The notes: generated from the letters alone by a model not told the origin. A stretch of 5,261 bases of DNA from Patescibacteria group bacterium (GCA_004296925.1 SCVI01000065.1:1-5261); one strand, 5' to 3'. Positions 1-5,261 are shown, numbered from the stretch's first letter. Numbers and translations: made by a program.

Positions 1-48
1 GGCTCCATATGTGATGCTTGTTTATTAAATAATGTACCGTCTTCATAG
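1..48 (+). CDS. Possible C-terminal tail of an upstream gene (partial, unidentified)
   Basis: One plus-strand frame is open from the first base to a TAG at 46-48 and would encode a 15-residue tail containing the cluster ICDACLL. The stop lies 23 nt before the pyrF start, a normal operon spacing. The C-x-x-C spacing recalls part of the [2Fe-2S] motif of PyrK, the dihydroorotate dehydrogenase electron-transfer subunit, which would suit a pyrimidine gene next to pyrF. PyrK normally has another cysteine further on, and here the frame ends nine residues after the last one. The identity is therefore a weak guess, and even the coding status is unproven at this length. Confidence 0.25.
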   Translation, partial: GSICDACLLNNVPSS

Positions 49-71
49 TATCATGGGGATATTGCCCGTCT

Positions 72-920
72 ATGGACTACACCTCATTTCAGGAAAAACT
101 CAAAACACGCTGGGAAGATGGCTATATCATCTCTGTGGGTCTTGATCCTGTAGTTTCTAAAATTCCCGATACTCTGAAAAGGGAACACAGCTCCGTTTTT
201 GATCTTATTCGTGTGTTTGATCGCGCTATTATTGATGCTACAGCTGATGTGGTGTGCGCTTTTAAGCCTAACAGTGCGTTTTATGAGGCGGAAGGTATAG
301 AAGGACTCAAAGCACTTAAAGCCACTGTCGACTATGTTCATAAGGTGTATCCAAACATACCGGTCATATTGGATGCAAAGCGGGGAGATATTGGGAGTAC
401 GAGTGAGGCATATGCACGTTCGGTGTTTGACGAACTTGGCGCAGACGCAGTTACCGTTCAGCCGTATCTTGGGCAGACTGCTATACAGCCATTTTTGGAT
501 AGGAAGGATAAAGGTATTTTTATACTTGCACGAACATCGAATGAAGGCGCTGGAGAATTTCAAGACATGTTGGTTGGGAATTCTAATCAACCTCTTTACC
601 TACACGTAGCTAATCAAGTAGCTAACACGTGGAATAAAAATCAAAACTGCGGGCTTGTGGTAGGAGCAACAGTGCCAGATGAATTGAAAGCGGTGCGCGA
701 TATTGTTGGAGATATGCCGTTACTCATTCCCGGAGTTGGTGTGCAAGGAGGTGATACAGCTCGAGTTATTGAAGTAAGTGCCCTACCTCATGGTGGAATT
801 ATTCTTAACTCATCGCGTGGAGTTATTTACGCATCTCCCGAGGCTAATTTTGCTGAAGCCGCACGCTCATCCCTTGTAGCTCTGAATAATATTGCAAGCG
901 CTACGCGCGTAAAGAAATAA
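72..920 (+). CDS. pyrF: Orotidine-5'-phosphate decarboxylase, group 2 (PyrF)
   Basis: Cytosolic TIM-barrel enzyme of 282 residues that decarboxylates OMP to UMP, the last step of de novo pyrimidine synthesis. The motifs are those of the group 2 subfamily (TIGR02127-like). VGLDP lies at 22-26 and AFKPNSAFYE at 63-72. The catalytic block LDAKRGDIGSTS lies at 100-111, with K103 and D106 in the DxKxxD pattern. PYLG follows at 131-134, ARTSN at 153-157, VVGAT at 196-200, IPGVGVQGG at 219-227 and the phosphate-gripping NSSRGVIYA around R249. The length is normal for this subfamily, which is longer than E. coli-type PyrF. ATG at 72 is the only good start: the frame is open back to a TAA at 30-32 but has no other start codon. 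GGGGAT at 55-60 is a weak, distant ribosome-site candidate. The next gene begins 3 nt after the stop. No other pyrimidine gene is visible, unless the unidentified tail at 1-48 is one. Confidence 0.95.
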   Translation: MDYTSFQEKLKTRWEDGYIISVGLDPVVSKIPDTLKREHSSVFDLIRVFDRAIIDATADVVCAFKPNSAFYEAEGIEGLKALKATVDYVHKVYPNIPVILDAKRGDIGSTSEAYARSVFDELGADAVTVQPYLGQTAIQPFLDRKDKGIFILARTSNEGAGEFQDMLVGNSNQPLYLHVANQVANTWNKNQNCGLVVGATVPDELKAVRDIVGDMPLLIPGVGVQGGDTARVIEVSALPHGGIILNSSRGVIYASPEANFAEAARSSLVALNNIASATRVKK

Positions 921-923
921 CAC

Positions 924-1388
924 ATGCTCACTATTCAAAGTCCAGCTTTCAGTAATAATAGTTTGATACCTTCGCGTTACACGTGTGATGACGAAAATAT
1001 TAATCCTGAGTTAATAATTTCTGGGGTTCCTACTGAATGTAAATCTTTAGTGATTATTATTGATGATCCTGATATACCAACCAGCGTGAAGGAAGCGAGA
1101 GGAATTGAGGTGTTCGATCACTTGCTGTTATTTAATATTCCACCAGAAACATCCCGTATCCCTGAGAAAATGATTGTTGGTACGATCGGTAAGAATAGCG
1201 CAGGGGATAATGCATATCGAGGTCCATGCCCACCTGACAGAGAACATAGATATTTTTTTAGATTGTATGCTCTTAAAGTCATTTTGAATCTTAATGAAGG
1301 CGTAACACGCGATGAGGTTGAATTAGCAATGAAAGGTAATGTTTTAGAGTCTGCAGAGCTTATGGGGAGATACGAACGACTACATTAA
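924..1388 (+). CDS. YbhB/YbcL family PEBP (Raf kinase inhibitor-like) protein
   Basis: A 154-residue phosphatidylethanolamine-binding-protein fold of the bacterial YbhB/YbcL type. In order it shows SPAF (6-9), RYTCDDENINPEL (18-30, matching the family's RYTCDGxNxSPPL), IDDPDIP (46-52, family DDPDAP), DHLLLFNIPP (65-74, usually HWxxxNIP), then GKNSAGDNAYRGPCPPDREHRY (89-110), the strongest signature, and LMGRYER near the C-terminus. The conserved ligand-pocket residues D47, D48, H66 and the GPCPP/HRY loop are all present. There is no signal peptide, so the protein should be cytosolic. Biochemical roles in bacteria are poorly defined; binding of small anionic or phosphorylated ligands is proposed for the family. 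The start at 924 comes 3 nt after the pyrF stop with no clear ribosome site, which suggests translational coupling. The family call is firm but the function is open. Confidence 0.95.
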   Translation: MLTIQSPAFSNNSLIPSRYTCDDENINPELIISGVPTECKSLVIIIDDPDIPTSVKEARGIEVFDHLLLFNIPPETSRIPEKMIVGTIGKNSAGDNAYRGPCPPDREHRYFFRLYALKVILNLNEGVTRDEVELAMKGNVLESAELMGRYERLH

Positions 1389-1397
1389 TACTGAACC

Positions 1398-1631
1398 GTG
1401 AGGCAATTTCGTGTACGTGTTACCGCTGGTGCAAAAAATGACTACATTGAAAGGGTATCTGAAGACATGTTTAAGATATCTGTAAAAACAAAAGCAAAAA
1501 AAGGTTTTGCGAATCGTCGAGTGCGAGAATTGATCGCTCAACATATGGACGTACCGACTAAAGATGTATTGTTAGTGCGTGGAAGTGATACTCGTAGTAA
1601 AATGATAATAATATATAACTCCATAAAATAA
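1398..1631 (+). CDS. DUF167/YggU family protein (GTG start)
   Basis: Small cytosolic protein of 77 residues, the usual size for DUF167 (E. coli YggU). The family pattern is readable. A first strand ends in the VTAGAKND turn (8-15; family VxPGAKxD), followed by MFKISVKTKAKKGFANRRVRE (24-44). In most members this second block reads APPxxGKAN, so here the two prolines are lost but the G-x-AN core is kept. The segment RGSDTRSKMI (61-70) matches the family's SGxxSRxK. GTG at 1398 is the only possible full-length start, because a TGA lies six bases upstream and the next in-frame ATG would remove the conserved first strand. No Shine-Dalgarno sequence is visible. The gene starts 9 nt after the PEBP stop, and its own stop is one base before the ATG of the hibernation factor. 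The molecular function of DUF167 is not established. Confidence 0.88.
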   Translation: MRQFRVRVTAGAKNDYIERVSEDMFKISVKTKAKKGFANRRVRELIAQHMDVPTKDVLLVRGSDTRSKMIIIYNSIK

Positions 1632-1632
1632 T

Positions 1633-2007
1633 ATGCACATAAATATAAAAGCTACAGGATCTGTAAATCTCACCGACGAATTACGCGCTTACGTCGAAGA
1701 TAAGTTTAAAAAAATTGAAAAGGTTGTCGATCCTAATGACACTGCGCTCATGGCTGATGTTGAGCTCGCTACTACAACCGAAGGTCAAAATACAGGCGAT
1801 ATTTATCGTGCTGAAATAAACGTCAGTCACACAGGGGGATTGACGCGCTCAGAAGCTATTAAAGACACAATGCACAGTGCTATCGATGAAGCTGTTAAAG
1901 AAGCGAGGAGAGAATTAAGAAAAGCACTTAGTAAGCGTCGACAGTTTGTTCGTAAAGGTGCCGCAAAAGTGAAAGATTTTTTACGAGGCTTTGGCGGTAA
2001 ACAGTGA
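1633..2007 (+). CDS. hpf: Short ribosome hibernation promoting factor (HPF/RaiA family)
   Basis: A 124-residue ribosome-associated inhibitor expected to bind the 30S decoding region and A/P-site area and to silence ribosomes in stationary phase or stress. The N-terminal beta strand MHINIKATG, the helix LTDELRAYVEDKFKKIEK (13-30), the strand DIYRAEINVSH (56-66) and the helix DTMHSAIDEAVKEARRELRK (78-97) follow the family's beta-alpha-beta-beta-beta-alpha order. The AID within this last helix matches the conserved DMYxAID segment. It lacks the C-terminal dimerisation domain of long HPF. In its place is a strongly basic tail (about 92-124, rich in R and K, ending in GFGGKQ), longer than in E. 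coli HPF (95 aa) or RaiA (113 aa). The ATG follows the previous stop after one base (TAATATG), and the TGA overlaps the GTG of pepQ, so coupled translation on both sides is likely. Confidence 0.92.
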   Translation: MHINIKATGSVNLTDELRAYVEDKFKKIEKVVDPNDTALMADVELATTTEGQNTGDIYRAEINVSHTGGLTRSEAIKDTMHSAIDEAVKEARRELRKALSKRRQFVRKGAAKVKDFLRGFGGKQ

Positions 2008-3290
2008 TAGATTTTAGAGACAAATACAAGGACCACGTTGACACGTGTATAAAGAAAACGCGTGAGGTTTTGGAAGCAACTTCCATTGATTCACTTGTGC
2101 TTTGTTCCGGGATTACTCGAACATATTTTTCTGATGATCAAACGATGCCGTTTCGTGAGCATCCACATTTTGCACGTATTGTTCCATTGAAAGGTTCAGA
2201 CCATCTTCTTCAAGTTACACGAGACCGTAAACCTCTACTGATACGAGTTAAAAAGGAAGATTTCTGGTATGCGGATTCTTTTGTTGAGGATACTTGGTGG
2301 GCGGAATTTTTTGAATATAAAGAAGTCATTTCATCTGAAGATGCGTGGAATGAAATAGTTGATATAAAGAACTCTGCGTTCATTGGGGAAAATACAAAAG
2401 TTGCCTTGGCGAATGGAATTACGCTTGATGGTATTAATCCAAAAAATCTCGTCGAACTTTTAGATTATGAAAGGAGTATTAAAACTTTGTACGAAGTAGC
2501 TTGCATCAGAGCAGCAAACAAAATAGCTAGTTTAGGACACATACGAGCGAAGGAGGTTTTTTATAATGGTGGCTCTGAAAGAGACATACATTTCGCATAT
2601 CTTGAAGGTACAGAGCAATTGGAGAGGGAATTGCCGTACGAAACCATTGTTGCTATTAACGAGCACGGTTCAACGCTTCATTACCAACATAAAGATGCAT
2701 ACCGAAAAAACGGTGCATCGCTTCTGCTAGATGCAGGTGCTTCATATAATGGATACGTTTCAGATATTACGAGGACGCACACAACAGATAAAAGCCATCC
2801 AATATTTCGAGAAATAGTGAGCGGTGTTGAGTTACTACAAAAGAGTTTGGTAGATGAAATCACTGTCGGCAAAACTCTTAAAGATTTACATGAGAGCGCT
2901 CACAAGAAGATACAAGAGCTTTTATTGGAGCATAAAATACTTATTGGAAATATTGAACGCATACAACAGTTCGCACTTAGCAAAGTATTTTTTCCTCACG
3001 GCGTAGGACACTTCTTAGGTATCCAGGTACACGACGTTGGTAATGCTCGTGCAAACGCAGAACACTTAAGAACAGGAAATAAAATTGAAGTTGGGCAAGT
3101 TTTTACTGTAGAGCCAGGTGTGTATTTTATTCCGACACTTCTTGCGAAACATCGAAGCGGTGACACTTCAGCACTTTTTAACTGGTCGCTTATTGAGCAG
3201 TTATTACCATACGGAGGAGTACGCATTGAAGATAATGTGCATGTTTCTAGTGCTGGAGTAGTGAATTTAACAAGAGAGTTTTTATCTTAA
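2004..3290 (+). CDS. pepQ: Xaa-Pro dipeptidase (prolidase, PepQ type, M24B)
   Basis: Cytosolic two-metal peptidase of 428 residues that cleaves Xaa-Pro dipeptides and so completes recycling of proline-containing peptides. The whole length follows bacterial PepQ (E. coli 443 aa). The N-terminal creatinase-like domain starts with YKDHVDTCIKKTR (8-20), has the SDDQTMPFREHP loop (43-54) and the linker INPKNLVELLDYERSIKT (144-161). The catalytic pita-bread domain carries all five metal ligands: D243 (LLDAG), D254 (SDITRT), H336 (PHGVGH), E370 (VEPGVYF) and E409 (RIEDN). H343 lies seven residues after the metal histidine, as in the family. The start is GTG in a GTGA overlap with the hpf stop; GGCGG at 1994-1998 is a weak ribosome site 5 nt upstream. 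An ordinary M24 aminopeptidase (PepP) is less likely because the N-terminal half fits PepQ specifically. Confidence 0.95.
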   Translation: MIDFRDKYKDHVDTCIKKTREVLEATSIDSLVLCSGITRTYFSDDQTMPFREHPHFARIVPLKGSDHLLQVTRDRKPLLIRVKKEDFWYADSFVEDTWWAEFFEYKEVISSEDAWNEIVDIKNSAFIGENTKVALANGITLDGINPKNLVELLDYERSIKTLYEVACIRAANKIASLGHIRAKEVFYNGGSERDIHFAYLEGTEQLERELPYETIVAINEHGSTLHYQHKDAYRKNGASLLLDAGASYNGYVSDITRTHTTDKSHPIFREIVSGVELLQKSLVDEITVGKTLKDLHESAHKKIQELLLEHKILIGNIERIQQFALSKVFFPHGVGHFLGIQVHDVGNARANAEHLRTGNKIEVGQVFTVEPGVYFIPTLLAKHRSGDTSALFNWSLIEQLLPYGGVRIEDNVHVSSAGVVNLTREFLS

Positions 3291-3314
3291 AGTGGGTGTT
3301 TGACAGCTGGATTC

Positions 3315-3337
3315 AGAGGAGTACAGTGTGCTTCTAA
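3315..3337 (+). promoter_or_regulatory. Orphan Shine-Dalgarno-like AGAGGAG with a three-codon mini-ORF
   Basis: The gap between pepQ and the small gene holds AGAGGAG (3315-3321), one of the best ribosome-site matches in the window. It is placed 4 nt before a GTG at 3326 that reads GTG TGC TTC TAA. This mini-ORF is in the same frame as the downstream 57-codon gene, whose ATG at 3347 lies 9 nt after the TAA and has no ribosome site of its own. It could be a leader peptide, a re-initiation arrangement, an ancestral longer start cut by a nonsense change, or chance. Confidence 0.3.
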
Positions 3338-3346
3338 ATAAAAAAT

Positions 3347-3520
3347 ATGAAGGAACACGCATCAAAACCTATAAGGACCGACTGGTATATAACTACTGAC
3401 ACCAAGGAGGCAGCAGGGAGAATACTTGATAGACTTAAGGGGCAACTTCCTCGTAATCAGCGCGTTCGTGTTGAACCGCTTAATGAAACTGAATTTGAGA
3501 TTTTTATTGATACGTATTAA
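3347..3520 (+). CDS. Small hypothetical protein (57 aa)
   Basis: I do not recognise this protein. It opens MKEHASKPIRTDW, has a helix-like stretch DTKEAAGRILDRLKGQLP (18-35) and ends with two strand-like segments, RVRVEPL (39-45) and EFEIFIDTY (49-57). It is charged and mixed acidic/basic, and has no membrane segment, signal peptide or cysteine, so a small soluble alpha/beta protein is likely. The pattern of hydrophobic residues in helix and strands, and CGT/CTT/GAA codons like those of its neighbours, argue for real coding. ATG at 3347 is the only start that gives this full reading frame, since a TAA lies four codons upstream. The sequence before it is A-rich without a ribosome site. The frame lies 56 nt after pepQ and its stop overlaps the opposing fmt stop. 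Confidence 0.55.
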   Translation: MKEHASKPIRTDWYITTDTKEAAGRILDRLKGQLPRNQRVRVEPLNETEFEIFIDTY

Positions 3521-3524
3521 TTAA
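3517..3524. other. Palindrome TTAATTAA holding overlapping convergent stop codons
   Basis: The TAA of the small plus-strand gene occupies 3518-3520 and the TAA of fmt on the minus strand occupies 3519-3517, so the two coding regions overlap by 4 bp. The perfect 8-bp palindrome supplies TAA in two frames on each strand. No hairpin with a T-run can fit between the genes, so transcripts from either side must end inside the opposite gene or overlap as antisense RNA. Confidence 0.85.
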
Positions 3525-4398
3525 GATTCCTTACAAAGTCTGAGTAGAGCATTTCTTTTCTCCCTTCGGGGACAATGCGTATTGGCGTAAAAATTCCATC
3601 TTCGTAAATAGCTTCTACAATTTTTACGCGCATTTTCTTTCCACTTTTTTCAACAAACATATAAGTTCCTGGCCATCCTTCGTAGGCGGCATATTTTAAA
3701 TAGTTTTTGTATGCGTTTCCTGTTAGATCTATCTCACCATCTTCTTTTGAGAGTTTTGGAGTGAATGTTGCCTCCACGTCATTTTGCGGAGATGCTTCTA
3801 ATTGACCGGTAAGCCAGCTCGGAATGACTTCAGCGAGGAGTTGCCCCCCTTCGTGCCAGAGTAAGTCTTCCAGCATTATTCGCGTAAATGGCCACGGTTC
3901 GGGGGTGATGGATGCTTGTGCGAGTATAGGACCATGATCAGTTTCTTCATCGAGTAGGATTATCGAAACACCGACTTCTTTTACGTCTCCTAGTATTTGA
4001 GATTCTATGGGAGACGGGCCACGAAATTTCGGCAAAAGTGATGGGTGGAGGTTCAATACCCCTTTTCTAGGGATAGCTAATACTTTTTTTGGAAGTAATT
4101 TTCCATAGGCTGCAACTAAAAATAAGTCCCATTCACTATTAAAAAGCATCTCAGTTGTTTCATCCTCAATACTGAGCTTTTCAGGAGTAATAACGTCGAT
4201 ACCTCGCTCTTCTGCCCACAAACGAACAGGGGAAGACTTGAGAGCAAGTCCTCGACCCGCAGGTTTGTCTGGAGTAGTCACAATAAGACTTGGTGAAATA
4301 CCTGCTTGCTCTAGTTCTTCAAGAACGTATACAGAAAAATGAGGTGTCCCAAAGTACACCATTTTCATATCTTGTTTTGCTCTGCTTATTTTTGACAT
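3517..4398 (-). CDS. fmt: Methionyl-tRNA formyltransferase (Fmt)
   Basis: Cytosolic enzyme of 293 residues that formylates Met-tRNAfMet using 10-formyl-tetrahydrofolate, needed for normal bacterial initiation. The N-terminal formyltransferase domain shows FGTPHFS (16-22), the fmt-typical tRNA-contact loop TTPDKPAGRG (41-50), VAAYGKLLP (95-103), NLHPSLLPKFRGPSPI (116-131) and LDEETDHGPIL (149-159). The catalytic N116, H118 and D154 have the same spacing as E. coli N106, H108 and D144. The C-terminal OB-like domain begins with TPKLSKEDGEID (213-224). It is somewhat short, the whole protein being about 20 residues shorter than E. coli Fmt (315 aa). The first ATG (4398) lies 9 nt after the def stop but adds ten residues before MKMVYFGTP, where family members usually begin. 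The ATG at 4368 is thus a good alternative, and neither has a clear ribosome site. It is third in the priA-def-fmt order. Confidence 0.95.
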   Translation of the reverse strand: MSKISRAKQDMKMVYFGTPHFSVYVLEELEQAGISPSLIVTTPDKPAGRGLALKSSPVRLWAEERGIDVITPEKLSIEDETTEMLFNSEWDLFLVAAYGKLLPKKVLAIPRKGVLNLHPSLLPKFRGPSPIESQILGDVKEVGVSIILLDEETDHGPILAQASITPEPWPFTRIMLEDLLWHEGGQLLAEVIPSWLTGQLEASPQNDVEATFTPKLSKEDGEIDLTGNAYKNYLKYAAYEGWPGTYMFVEKSGKKMRVKIVEAIYEDGIFTPIRIVPEGRKEMLYSDFVRNLN

Positions 4399-4407
4399 AC
4401 GTATTGA

Positions 4408-4944
4408 TTATTCATTATTCGGTTCGTCTAAATCATTTGAAGCGTGCACCTCCTCTGCTTTATCAATATAAAGTATGCCGTCAAGATGGTCTGTCTCGTG
4501 TTGAAATATTTGCGCTAAAAGTCCGCTACCGCCTCTTTCGAAACGAATTCCTTCTTCATCATACGCTCGAACAGTTGCCTGCAATGATCTTTTTATAGTC
4601 CCACTAAACCCGGGGACAGAAAGACATGCCTCCGTAAGAATATCTTTTTTTCTTGAAACTTTTACAATTTTTGGATTTATAAATGCTCTGTCTACGTCTT
4701 CTTGTGCGTTAGCTTCCGTGTGTTTTTCTTTATTTTCCAACACGAAACCGCGCACCACAAAAATACGATAGTCTATACCAATTTGGTTTGCAGCGATCGC
4801 GACTCCAAATTTTGTGGTACGAAGTGATGTCGACATGCGTTTTATGATGTCGCGCAGTTCTGCTGTTCCGAATAAATTTTTAGGAACAGGTTTGAGGGTC
4901 TCCCTTAGTATTGGAGTTTCATTTTCGACAATTGGATCAATCAT
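4408..4944 (-). CDS. def: Peptide deformylase (Def)
   Basis: Metalloenzyme (usually Fe2+) of 178 residues that removes the N-formyl group from nascent proteins at the ribosome exit. All three family motifs are present. Motif I is GVAIAANQ (47-54, family GxGxAAxQ, oxyanion Q54). Motif II is EACLSVPG (105-112, metal ligand C107), where the family's EGCLS has alanine in place of glycine. Motif III is QHETDHLDG (148-156, with H149, catalytic E150 and H153). Between motifs I and II there is a hydrophilic insert (about 70-85, NKEKHTEANAQEDVD). The tail after motif III is short and acidic. I chose ATG at 4944 because MIDPIVENETPILRE aligns with the usual MxxPIVxxPxxxLR start. The frame is open to a GTG at 4974 that would add ten residues. 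Neither start has a convincing ribosome site. The gene lies between priA and fmt, its functional partner. Confidence 0.94.
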   Translation of the reverse strand: MIDPIVENETPILRETLKPVPKNLFGTAELRDIIKRMSTSLRTTKFGVAIAANQIGIDYRIFVVRGFVLENKEKHTEANAQEDVDRAFINPKIVKVSRKKDILTEACLSVPGFSGTIKRSLQATVRAYDEEGIRFERGGSGLLAQIFQHETDHLDGILYIDKAEEVHASNDLDEPNNE

Positions 4945-5001
4945 ATTGTGTTCTACAATGCTACCGGTTAACACATGAAATTCAAAGTATTTATTCTATA
5001 A

Positions 5002-5261
5002 TTACGCAATTTCATCAGGATCAATTGATACATCAATTTCAGGATGTAATTGATGGAGTCTCTTAATTAACTCTTTTTGAGGCCACTCGTCTTTTGGAAT
5101 ACGTATAACTGCTCGAGTAATCCATGACGTTGCATTTACTTGAATTGCAGGTAGTGGACCAACTAAATCAGTATCCTTAAATGTATCTTCAATAAAGATA
5201 CTCATTTTTTCAACAGCATGTTTTGTGCCATGCCACCCAAGTCCAATAAGATCGGAAGAGC
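5002..5261 (-). CDS. priA: Primosomal protein N' PriA, C-terminal end (partial)
   Basis: The frame runs into the window's right edge, so only about 80 genuine C-terminal residues are present. The segment DLVGPLPA, then TRAVIRIPKDEWPQKELIKRL and the ending IDVSIDPDEIA match the PriA C-terminal domain, where a (V/L)xGPxPA turn is followed by a strand, a helix and a final VDxDPxxx strand. PriA is the 3'-5' helicase that restarts collapsed replication forks. Neither the helicase motifs nor the zinc-binding cysteines are in view. The call rests on this fit plus the well-known priA-def-fmt order; the stop lies 57 nt before the preferred def start. The ATG at 5205 is internal, since the frame stays open upstream. 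The last four or so codons at the edge (5249-5261) derive from adapter sequence and are not part of the protein. Confidence 0.75.
   Translation of the reverse strand, partial: SSDLIGLGWHGTKHAVEKMSIFIEDTFKDTDLVGPLPAIQVNATSWITRAVIRIPKDEWPQKELIKRLHQLHPEIDVSIDPDEIA
5249..5261. other. Illumina adapter remnant at the contig end
   Basis: The final 13 bases read AGATCGGAAGAGC, identical to the common start of the Illumina TruSeq adapter. An exact 13-base match flush with the sequence end is best explained by untrimmed read-through, not by genome sequence. The true genomic sequence ends at about 5248, and the partial PriA reading frame should be cut there. Confidence 0.95.

Noticed and set aside
1..71. 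Promoter ahead of pyrF (TTGTTT at 18-23, TAGTAT at 46-51)
   Set aside because: The boxes are about 22 nt apart, too far for a sigma70 promoter, and the stretch may be the end of another gene.
84..590. 168-codon open frame on the minus strand, antisense to pyrF
   Set aside because: It lies wholly opposite a strongly conserved enzyme, its product is rich in Cys and Ile without any recognisable domain, and it has no neighbour or ribosome site.
1378..1448. Direct repeat GACTACATT at 1378-1386 and 1440-1448
   Set aside because: Nine-base repeats are expected many times by chance in 5 kb; one copy straddles the PEBP stop and the other is in DUF167 coding sequence.
2004..2010. UGA recoding to glycine as in Gracilibacteria/SR1, tested at the hpf stop
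   Set aside because: The TGA at 2005-2007 is followed directly by an in-frame TAG and falls at the expected protein end; no UGA is found inside any conserved gene.
3404..3410. Perfect AAGGAGG inside the 57-codon gene, considered as a ribosome site for a shorter start
   Set aside because: No ATG or GTG lies at a usable distance; the nearest possible start is a TTG about 15 nt away. The bases simply encode Lys-Glu-Ala.
3561..3572. TCCC-TTCG-GGGA stem with a UUCG loop near the fmt 3' end, considered as a terminator for the plus-strand unit
   Set aside because: The stem is only 4 bp, no T-run follows on either strand, and it encodes a plain VPEGR segment of Fmt.
4290..4598. 102-codon plus-strand frame across the def/fmt junction
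   Set aside because: It is antisense to two well-matched genes, and its sequence mirrors their codon pattern with no recognisable protein features.

Overview
The window reads as an ordinary piece of a bacterial chromosome. It is tightly packed, leans to AT, and uses the standard bacterial genetic code, with TAA and TGA both acting as stops. I see no phage, transposon, CRISPR or RNA-gene signal. Short intergenic gaps, several start codons without a convincing Shine-Dalgarno sequence, and compact versions of housekeeping proteins would suit a small-genome uncultured lineage such as Patescibacteria/Parcubacteria. That is inference from style, not from a marker gene. The last 13 bases (5249-5261) are exactly the start of the Illumina adapter, so the right edge is a technical contig end from a short-read assembly.

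The left two thirds (72-3290) is a plus-strand run of five genes with almost no space between them: pyrF (orotidine-5'-phosphate decarboxylase, group 2), a YbhB/YbcL-type PEBP protein, a DUF167/YggU protein, a short ribosome hibernation factor (HPF/RaiA) and a PepQ-type Xaa-Pro dipeptidase. The gaps are 3, 9 and 1 nt, followed by a 4-nt GTGA overlap, so co-transcription and translational coupling are likely. The first 48 bases may be the tail of another gene upstream of pyrF. A 57-codon unrecognised gene (3347-3520) follows pepQ after a 56-nt gap.

The right third (3517-5261) is on the minus strand and carries the classic priA-def-fmt order: the C-terminal end of PriA (cut by the contig edge), peptide deformylase and methionyl-tRNA formyltransferase. 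Fmt formylates initiator Met-tRNA and Def removes the formyl group from new proteins, so the two form one functional pair. PriA (replication restart) is a common genomic neighbour of this pair.

The two transcription units meet tail to tail at 3517-3520, where the stop codons of the small plus-strand gene and fmt overlap inside the palindrome TTAATTAA. There is no room for a terminator between them. No gene-free stretch exceeds 300 bases. I find no clear undescribed system. The best leads are the small gene with its odd leader, the DUF167-HPF-PepQ coupling and the overlapping convergent stops.
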